Source of the DNA: Lachnospiraceae bacterium
GTDB lineage: Bacteria > Bacillota > Clostridia > Lachnospirales > Lachnospiraceae
Assembly (NCBI GenBank): GCA_900752065.1
Contig: CAADTT010000128.1
Location: 1-10,830 of the forward strand
Direction of reading: 5' to 3'
DNA: 10,830 nt
Position 1 is the stretch's first letter. Every line of letters starts with the position of its first letter. Positions 5,794-10,830 of this stretch are shown piece after piece. A program made the translations under genes and the position numbers. The notes under the pieces were generated by a model. That model worked only from the letters and a program-made list of their open reading frames with translations, made no database searches and was not told the origin of the DNA.

Positions 5794-6849
5794 TCATTTC
5801 ATATATTTTCTGAGAAATTCCAGAAATTCATCCATCTCCTCATCCGTTCCGATGGTCACCCGGAGATAATTATCAATCCTCGGCTTGTTAAAATAGCGCA
5901 CATAAATCTTTTTGATCTTTAATGCCTCAAACAGCTCCCGCGCCGCATAGTTCGGATGGGTGATAAACAGAAAGTTTGCTTTCGACTCCGGGAAGCGGAA
6001 TCCCAGCTCACTCAGCTCCGCCTTGACCCTCTCTCTGGTACGGATGATTTTTTCCGTCGTCTCCTGAAAATACGCCTCATCCTTCACAGCCTCCGCCGCT
6101 GCCGCCAGCGTCGGCGCATTCATAGTATAAGAATTCACGGAATACTTCACATCATTCAGGTATTTGATCAACGCCTTATTTCCCATGGCGTAGCCGACAC
6201 GCATCCCCGCCAGGGAGCGGGATTTGGAAAAGGTCTGTACCACCAGAAGATTGTCATACCTGTCGATCAGCTCCACCGCAGATTTCCCGCTGAAGTCTAT
6301 GTACGCCTCATCCACGATGACTATGACGTCCCGGTTGTGTGCGATGATATCCTCCACATCCGCAAGCTCCTGACACACCCCTGTAGGCGCATTCGGATTT
6401 GGAAAGATCACGCCGCCGTTTGCCTTATAATAATCTTCTTTAACGATCTCAAAATTTCCGTTCAGCGGCTGGCACTCATAGGGAATCCGGAACACATCTG
6501 CCCATACGTCATAAAAAGAATAGGTAATATCCGGAAAAAGGACCGGACGCGCAGAATTAAAAAACGTCAGAAAGCACATGGCAAGCACATCATCTGAGCC
6601 TACGCCCACGAAGACCTGCTCCGGCGACAGGTGATATCTCTGTGCCAGGCTCTCCACCAGAATCCCGGCGGACGGATCGGGATAACGCCGCAGCATATCC
6701 GCGTCCATCTCACGCAATGCCCGTGCCACCCCCGGCGCAGGCGGATAAGGATTCTCATTCGTATTCAGCTTGATCATCGTCCTGTGCTTCGGCTGCTCTC
6801 CCGGCACATAAGGAACGACCTTCCGCACATTTTTTTCCCAGGCTCTCAT
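5794..6849 (-). CDS. hisC: Histidinol-phosphate aminotransferase family protein
   Basis: PLP-dependent fold-type I aminotransferase of the HisC family, which converts imidazole-acetol phosphate plus glutamate to histidinol phosphate. Length (351) is typical. Visible motifs are the N-terminal substrate loop KLNTNENPYPP (27-37), GVGSDDVL (82-89), the PLP contact NPNAPTG (151-157), VDEAYIDF (179-186), the Schiff-base lysine Lys209 in TFSKSRSLAG, and the arginine in AGMRVGYA (Arg217). The start at 6849 overlaps the upstream aminotransferase stop by 4 bases. No other histidine biosynthesis gene is in the window, so it may be the genome's HisC placed outside a his operon, or a paralogue acting on aromatic or other amino acids. 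The family call is firm; the exact substrate is not. Confidence 0.88.
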   Translation of the reverse strand: MRAWEKNVRKVVPYVPGEQPKHRTMIKLNTNENPYPPAPGVARALREMDADMLRRYPDPSAGILVESLAQRYHLSPEQVFVGVGSDDVLAMCFLTFFNSARPVLFPDITYSFYDVWADVFRIPYECQPLNGNFEIVKEDYYKANGGVIFPNPNAPTGVCQELADVEDIIAHNRDVIVIVDEAYIDFSGKSAVELIDRYDNLLVVQTFSKSRSLAGMRVGYAMGNKALIKYLNDVKYSVNSYTMNAPTLAAAAEAVKDEAYFQETTEKIIRTRERVKAELSELGFRFPESKANFLFITHPNYAARELFEALKIKKIYVRYFNKPRIDNYLRVTIGTDEEMDEFLEFLRKYMK

Positions 6850-8045
6850 TTCTTATCCTCCCCGCGGATCTCCTTCATCAGCTCTGCAAAATGTGGCAGA
6901 GACTTCTGGATCATCTCATAAGATACACAGTATGCCAGACGCACATACCCCGGACAATCAAAGGAGCTTCCCGGAACCAGCAGAATGTTATGTTTCTTTG
7001 CCGCTGTGCAAAACTCCTTCTCATCCTCCATAGGAGATTTCACAAACAGGTAAAACGCTCCCTGGGGCTTGATGCAGTCCAGTCCCACCTGCTGCAGTCC
7101 CTGGTACAGCGCCTCCCGGTTTCGGTTATAGTATTCCACATCCACCTTTGCATCCAGACAGTGCATGATCACACGCTGGAACAGGGACGGCGCATTCACA
7201 TAACCGAGAATCCTGGTTGCCACATTTGCCGCAGAGCGCACCGCATCCCCGTCATCCAGAGCATCCGGCAGCACCAGATAGCCGATCCGCTCTCCCGGAA
7301 GGGACAGGGACTTGCTAAAGGAATATCCCACGATCGTATTGTCATAATATTTCGTCAGATAGGGCACCTCGTTTCCGTCATAAGCCAGCTCGCGGTACGG
7401 CTCGTCCGAGATCAGATAAATGCTGGTGCCATATTCCTGCTGCTTTTCTCTTAAAATATCTGCCATTCCCCGGATGGTTTCCTCCGAATAGATCACGCCT
7501 GTGGGATTATTCGGCGTATTCACGATCACAGCCTTCGTTCTCGGCGTGATCCTGTTCGCAAATGCCTTCAGGTCCGGCTGAAAATCCACCGTGTTCGGGG
7601 GAACCACCACCAGAACCCCGTCATAGTTCGTCACATAGGCGCGATACTCTCCAAAGTAGGGTGCGAAGGTCAGTACCTCATCTCCCGGATTCAGCAGTGT
7701 TTTCATAATCACATTCATGCCTCCGGCCGCGCCTACGGTCATGATGATATTTTCTTCATGAAAGGCCGTGCCGAAGCGCCGGTTCAGAGAATCCGCTACT
7801 GCCGCCCGCACATCCTCGTACCCGGAATTGCTCATATAACCGTGAAGAAATACGGAGTCCTCCTCCTCAAGAATCCGGTTAATGGCTTCCTTTACCTCCT
7901 TCGGTGCCGGAAGGTTCGGGTTTCCCAGGCTGAAATCATACACATTTTCCGCCCCATAAATGGAAGCCAGCCGCTTTCCCTCCTCAAACATGGCCCGGAT
8001 TGCCGAGCTGTTATTAACATACGCCGTCATTCTTTCTGAAATCAT
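6846..8045 (-). CDS. Class I/II PLP-dependent aminotransferase (AspC/AspB-like)
   Basis: Cytosolic PLP enzyme of 399 residues in the aspartate/aromatic aminotransferase superfamily. Motifs run in the standard order: DFSLGNPNLPAP (37-48), glycine-rich TVGAAGGMN (103-111), NTPNNPTG (176-183), SDEPYREL (213-220) with the pyridine-binding Asp214, Lys245 in YSFSKSLSLPGERIGY, and a C-terminal Arg in GYVRLAYC for the substrate carboxylate. The amino donor and acceptor cannot be read from sequence. Translation starts directly after the TAG of the upstream DUF2156 gene with AAAGGAG as ribosome site, and the stop overlaps the hisC-like start. Two different aminotransferases back to back is notable. Confidence 0.92.
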   Translation of the reverse strand: MISERMTAYVNNSSAIRAMFEEGKRLASIYGAENVYDFSLGNPNLPAPKEVKEAINRILEEEDSVFLHGYMSNSGYEDVRAAVADSLNRRFGTAFHEENIIMTVGAAGGMNVIMKTLLNPGDEVLTFAPYFGEYRAYVTNYDGVLVVVPPNTVDFQPDLKAFANRITPRTKAVIVNTPNNPTGVIYSEETIRGMADILREKQQEYGTSIYLISDEPYRELAYDGNEVPYLTKYYDNTIVGYSFSKSLSLPGERIGYLVLPDALDDGDAVRSAANVATRILGYVNAPSLFQRVIMHCLDAKVDVEYYNRNREALYQGLQQVGLDCIKPQGAFYLFVKSPMEDEKEFCTAAKKHNILLVPGSSFDCPGYVRLAYCVSYEMIQKSLPHFAELMKEIRGEDKK

Positions 8046-8945
8046 CTATTTTTCTCCTTTCCGCTTTACGATTCCTTTTTCTACCAGAAACACCGGATAA
8101 TAAGAGAGCTTCGCCTGTCTGAGCCCTTCCGCCCCTGTGTCCTCTTCCCGGTTGACATAGGTAAACCCCTCTGTCTCATGAATCACAAACTGCTGGTTTA
8201 TCATCGTGTACGCTCCCGGCACATCAGAAAAGGCTTTCTCGATGTGCACTACGATCGTATCCTCACTGAGTACTTCCCCGATAGAAAATGCCACCACTCT
8301 ACCTCCGGCACGGAGGAGTCCGCCCCTCATACCCAACTCATCAAACAGGCGCAGATAATTCAGCGTGACACACATCTCCGCATTCTTCTCCGGGTCATCC
8401 TCGCAGCCATTGTTATTTCTCCACTGTAATGCCATCTGAAAGCACTCTTCTTTATTCCCGCTGTTGATGGACTCATAGCTCCAGTCCGGATACAGCCTTT
8501 TAAACTTATTCACATGATTCTTTTTTCCGTGATATTTTTTCCCTGAAAGATTTGCCAGTTTTTCTCTCTCATACACATAGTCGGCGGCATCCCTGTCATA
8601 CGTGATCTCGAATTCTCCGGGATAAAGCCTGTCCATGATCTCAAACTGCTCTTTCGTCACCAGATGAAAATGATAGTCCACCCCCTGCTCTGCGCAGTAG
8701 GCATGAATCGCTTCCATCGCACGCTTTACATTCTTTTCTTCTCCCAGGGGAAAAGTAAAGCCCGGCGCCTCATCTAAAGATTTATATACCAGCATGTCCT
8801 CCACGATGGCAAATTCCACGCCGTAGTGCCTGGACCAGAGGTAAGTATTTGCAAAAGTAAATTCACAGCTTCTCGAATGCTGTCTGTGCAGATAGCTCTC
8901 GATCAGCTCCTTATCCTCCAGTTCCGGTCGTTTAAATGTAATCAT
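8046..8945 (-). CDS. DUF2156 (LPG synthase C-terminal-like) protein
   Basis: Soluble 299-residue protein resembling the DUF2156/LPG_synthase_C domain (PF09924), a double GNAT-like fold. Related domains in MprF transfer an aminoacyl group from tRNA to phosphatidylglycerol. Here there is no membrane part, so lipid lysinylation should not be assumed. Features are an N-terminal half with FTFANTYLWSRHYG (29-42), a basic segment YHGKKNHVNKFKRLYP (about 139-154) and the conserved-looking end YVNREEDTGAEGLRQAKLSYYP (about 263-284). The start at 8945 follows AGAGGAG. It is the first gene after a 132-base gap from glmM and is followed with no spacing by the aminotransferase gene. Domain call is moderately sure from remembered family patterns; function is unknown. 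Confidence 0.78.
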   Translation of the reverse strand: MITFKRPELEDKELIESYLHRQHSRSCEFTFANTYLWSRHYGVEFAIVEDMLVYKSLDEAPGFTFPLGEEKNVKRAMEAIHAYCAEQGVDYHFHLVTKEQFEIMDRLYPGEFEITYDRDAADYVYEREKLANLSGKKYHGKKNHVNKFKRLYPDWSYESINSGNKEECFQMALQWRNNNGCEDDPEKNAEMCVTLNYLRLFDELGMRGGLLRAGGRVVAFSIGEVLSEDTIVVHIEKAFSDVPGAYTMINQQFVIHETEGFTYVNREEDTGAEGLRQAKLSYYPVFLVEKGIVKRKGEK

Positions 8946-9077
8946 AGTCTCCTCTTTCTTGCATACTAAAGTATATCAGGCAGCCCCCGTTCATCCCCCG
9001 GAATCACGGGTTGAGCGGAGGCTGGCTGACAGCATTTCTGTTTTATCCTGCAACTGTTCCGTACTCTCACAGTCACA
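8946..9077 (-). other. glmM to DUF2156 intergenic hairpin region
   Basis: This 132-base gap holds one long imperfect hairpin: arms 8981-8997 and 9008-9024 pair over 17 positions with two mismatches and one G.T pair. Read on the minus strand it follows the glmM stop but is not followed by a T-run, so it would be a weak or conditional terminator at best. A possible -10 box TATACT (8971-8976) lies just after it, but no credible -35 box is present. Read-through from the glmM promoter into the downstream cluster therefore seems possible. Confidence 0.4.
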
Positions 9078-10424
9078 TTAACCCACTACTAAATTCTGCT
9101 CCTTCATGACATTGATGACCTGATCTACGTATTTCTCGCAGAGGGCATCATCTGCCGCCTCTACCATGACACGGATCACCGGCTCTGTGCCGCTCTCACG
9201 CACCAAAATACGTCCTTCCTCTCCCAGCGCTTCCGTTACATCATTCACAGCCTTCACCACCTCGGGATTTTCCCGTGCCGTCTTTTTATCCGCCACACGC
9301 ACATTCTTCAAAAGCTGAGGATAAATGCGCACCTCGGATGTGAGAGTCGCCAGGCTCTGCTTCTTCTCCATGATAACTTCCATCAGCATCAGTGAAGTGA
9401 GGATGCCATCACCTGTCACAGCGTGCTTGCTGAAAATGATGTGCCCGGACTGCTCACCACCCAGGCAATGTCCGTTATTCATCATGTTTTCATATACATA
9501 TTTGTCGCCTACTGCTGTCTTCTCATACTGGATGCCCGCCTTGTCACATGCCTTATACAATCCCAGATTTGACATGACCGTGGTTACGATCGTATTGTTA
9601 TTCAGCTTTCCCTCTTCTTTCAGGTACTTTCCGCAGACATAAAGGATCAGGTCTCCATCTACAATATTCCCGTTTTCATCCACGGCAATACAGCGGTCTG
9701 CATCTCCGTCATAGGCAAATCCCACGTTCAGCCCCTTCTCCTTTACGAATTTCTGAAGAACGCCGATATGGGTAGATCCGCAGTTCGTGTTGATATTCGT
9801 GCCGTTCGGCTCGTTGTTAATGACAAAGGTTCTGGCTCCCAGTGCGTCAAATACACTCTTTGCAATGGCAGATGCACTTCCGTTTGAGCAGTCCAGTCCA
9901 ATCTTCATATTCTTAAAGGATCTCGTCGCCAGAGAGATCAGATAACCGATATAACGGTTTCTTCCCGCCACGAAGTCCACGGTACGGCCGATATTCTCCT
10001 TTGTCGCCAACGGCAGCTCCTCTGTCTCACCGTCCAGATACGCCTCGATTTTTTCCTCTACCTCTGCTTCCAGCTTGTATCCCATTCCGTTAATGACCTT
10101 GATTCCATTGTCATAGAACGGATTGTGGCTGGCGGAAATCATAATGCCGCAGTCAAAGCCTTCTGTGCGCACCACATAAGATACGCTGGGGGTCGTCGTT
10201 ACATGCAGAAGATAAGCGTCCGCACCGGAAGCTGTCAGGCCTGCGACCAGAGAATACTCAAACATATAGCTGCTCCGCCTCGTATCTTTTCCGATCACGA
10301 TCTTTGCTTTATGGTCTCTTCCGTAGTACCAACCCAGAAAACGTCCTACTTTAAATGCATGATTTACAGTCAGGTTTACATTTGCTTCTCCTCGGAATCC
10401 GTCTGTTCCAAAATATTTTCCCAT
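9078..10424 (-). CDS. glmM: Phosphoglucosamine mutase
   Basis: Cytosolic enzyme that interconverts glucosamine-6-phosphate and glucosamine-1-phosphate on the path to UDP-GlcNAc and peptidoglycan. The 448-residue product has all four alpha-D-phosphohexomutase signatures: the phosphoserine loop ISASHNP (96-102, catalytic Ser99), the Mg-binding loop DGDADR (239-244), the sugar-binding loop GGEQSGH (322-328), and the phosphate-binding RESGTEP (409-415). It starts MGKYFGTDGFRG, the classic GlmM N-terminus. That start (10424) has AGGAGG 5-6 bases upstream. An in-frame ATG 30 codons further up has no ribosome site and adds unrelated sequence, so it was rejected. A promoter at 10571-10599 gives a leader of about 140 bases. 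Confidence 0.97.
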   Translation of the reverse strand: MGKYFGTDGFRGEANVNLTVNHAFKVGRFLGWYYGRDHKAKIVIGKDTRRSSYMFEYSLVAGLTASGADAYLLHVTTTPSVSYVVRTEGFDCGIMISASHNPFYDNGIKVINGMGYKLEAEVEEKIEAYLDGETEELPLATKENIGRTVDFVAGRNRYIGYLISLATRSFKNMKIGLDCSNGSASAIAKSVFDALGARTFVINNEPNGTNINTNCGSTHIGVLQKFVKEKGLNVGFAYDGDADRCIAVDENGNIVDGDLILYVCGKYLKEEGKLNNNTIVTTVMSNLGLYKACDKAGIQYEKTAVGDKYVYENMMNNGHCLGGEQSGHIIFSKHAVTGDGILTSLMLMEVIMEKKQSLATLTSEVRIYPQLLKNVRVADKKTARENPEVVKAVNDVTEALGEEGRILVRESGTEPVIRVMVEAADDALCEKYVDQVINVMKEQNLVVG

Positions 10425-10510
10425 AATTTCCTCCTGTACCGCCACCTTTTGCGGTCTGAATCCTGTTTCGATAAATTTTACTTCATCTTCCTTACTCCCA
10501 ACTAACTCTA

Positions 10511-10543
10511 TCATTCTACTGCATAATAATCTTTTTCTGTCAT
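10511..10543 (-). CDS. Possible 10-codon upstream ORF in the glmM leader
   Basis: Inside the predicted glmM leader, ATG (10543) opens a 10-residue frame MTEKDYYAVE whose TGA overlaps another ATG (10514). That second ATG opens a frame continuing into glmM. There is no recognisable Shine-Dalgarno for either ATG. Chance is the simplest explanation; it is noted because it fully occupies the early leader. Confidence 0.15.
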   Translation of the reverse strand: MTEKDYYAVE

Positions 10544-10570
10544 AATACGCTGCTCACTCGTATCTGTTAT

Positions 10571-10599
10571 AGTATACTTCCTCTTTTCTAAAAAAACAA
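10571..10599 (-). promoter_or_regulatory. Sigma-A-like promoter of glmM
   Basis: On the minus strand -35 TTGTTT (10594-10599), a 17-base spacer, and -10 TATACT (10571-10576). The -10 is 5 of 6 to consensus and the spacing is ideal; the -35 is 3 to 4 of 6 but lies beside a T-rich tract. The expected start is near 10564. Confidence 0.6.
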
Positions 10600-10638
10600 C
10601 TGGCGAGTTTCCCAAGTTTTCTGTTATTTCGTATCAGT

Positions 10639-10683
10639 CTAACTATTCACTTTGCAAATATGAATGACCTGAAGGTGCGCCAC
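10639..10683 (-). CDS. 14-codon ORF with a perfect Shine-Dalgarno, upstream of the glmM promoter
   Basis: GGAAAGGAGG (10691-10700) lies 7 bases before a GTG (10683-10681) that opens a frame for only 14 residues (translated MAHLQVIHICKVNS) before TAG at 10641-10639. Such an ideal ribosome site without a gene suggests a leader peptide, or the stub of a gene cut down by rearrangement around the adjacent intron. It is not a recognised product. Confidence 0.3.
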   Translation of the reverse strand: MAHLQVIHICKVNS

Positions 10684-10732
10684 TTAAACTCCTCCTTTCC
10701 GTGCGGCGTCACACATTTTCTAAAAAATGGGT

Positions 10733-10830
10733 AATCGAGTAGGAGGAATTTCTCTTAACTGAGAAATTCCGTCCTCTCACACCACCGTGCGTACCGTTCG
10801 GTACACGGCGGTTCAATCAACTTAACAAGT
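10733..10830 (-). mobile_element. Group II intron, 3' end (domains V and VI), rest outside the window
   Basis: Read on the minus strand, bases 10812-10781 form a textbook domain V. It has a 9-bp lower helix (ACCGCCGTG with its partner, including a G.U pair in a CGC triad), a 2-base CG bulge, a short upper helix and a GAAC loop. Domain VI follows as a perfect 10-bp stem (GGAATTTCTC/GAGAAATTCC, 10770-10761 and 10754-10745) with loop AGTTAA. The segment ends with CCTCCTACTCGAT, a common 3' end of bacterial group II introns, containing the likely branch-point A at 10740. The splice site is placed at 10733-10734, plus or minus two bases. Domains I-IV and the reverse transcriptase would lie beyond 10830. 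The last ~18 bases before domain V are linker sequence. Confidence 0.88.

Noticed and set aside
5956..6597. Plus-strand open frames opposite the aminotransferase genes (also 6891-7454)
   Set aside because: Antisense shadows of clear PLP enzymes; composition is unlike real proteins and no start signal is present.
8981..9024. Long hairpin after glmM as a firm terminator
   Set aside because: The stem has two mismatches and no T-run follows on the minus strand, so it was kept only as a low-confidence structured region.
10425..10514. 30-residue N-terminal extension of GlmM
   Set aside because: GlmM proteins start with MGKYFGTDG-like sequence, and that ATG has the AGGAGG site. The extension has none and is unlike the family.
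1..10830. CRISPR array, tRNA or rRNA genes, phage genes, or a multi-gene defence or biosynthetic system
   Set aside because: No regularly spaced repeats, tRNA-like cloverleaf with conserved loops, rRNA stretch, or phage, defence or biosynthetic signature proteins were seen; apart from the mobile and edge elements the genes are housekeeping.

Overview
The window looks like a chromosomal segment of a Clostridia bacterium, most probably Lachnospiraceae. This is inferred from moderate GC, strong AGGAGG-type ribosome binding sites, sigma-A promoters, and the style of the proteins (644-residue glutamine-dependent NadE, redox chaperone Hsp33, DUF2156 protein, FtsX-type ABC exporter). No rRNA, tRNA or phylogenetic marker is present, so genus is not called. 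Every convincing gene lies on the minus strand, so transcription runs from high to low coordinates.

Right edge (10830 down to about 10425): the last ~98 bases are the 3' end of a group II intron (domains V and VI) whose body and any reverse transcriptase lie outside the window. Next come a perfect Shine-Dalgarno with a 14-codon ORF, a sigma-A-like promoter and a ~140-nt leader leading into glmM (cell-wall UDP-GlcNAc synthesis).

Middle (8945 down to 1767): a tightly packed, probably co-transcribed housekeeping cluster. It holds a DUF2156 (LPG-synthase C-terminal-like) protein, a class I aminotransferase, a HisC-type aminotransferase, a SAM methyltransferase, hslO (Hsp33), nadE and an 81-residue conserved-looking small protein. 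Junctions are overlapping or only a few bases long, which suggests translational coupling. The one wide gap, between hslO and nadE, is caused by a 132-bp MITE with 15-bp perfect terminal inverted repeats and an exact 8-bp target-site duplication; without it the genes would be about 58 bp apart. The cluster ends in a very strong palindromic terminator whose 5' arm carries the last codons of the small gene.

Left part (1766 down to 1): about 590 bp of highly structured intergenic DNA (a run of hairpins, a possible 48-codon ORF) precedes a near-consensus promoter with an 18-bp inverted-repeat operator. These drive an ABC exporter operon: an intact MacB/LolD-type ATPase followed 13 bp later by an FtsX-type permease. 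The permease breaks off after 124 residues beside a perfect hairpin, which looks like the end of an inserted element or a rearrangement, so the exporter is probably non-functional here.

The most noteworthy content is not a new multi-gene system. It is the small mobile or structured DNA: the precisely bounded MITE, the two edge junctions (group II intron and permease break), the operator and the repeat-rich intergenic region.
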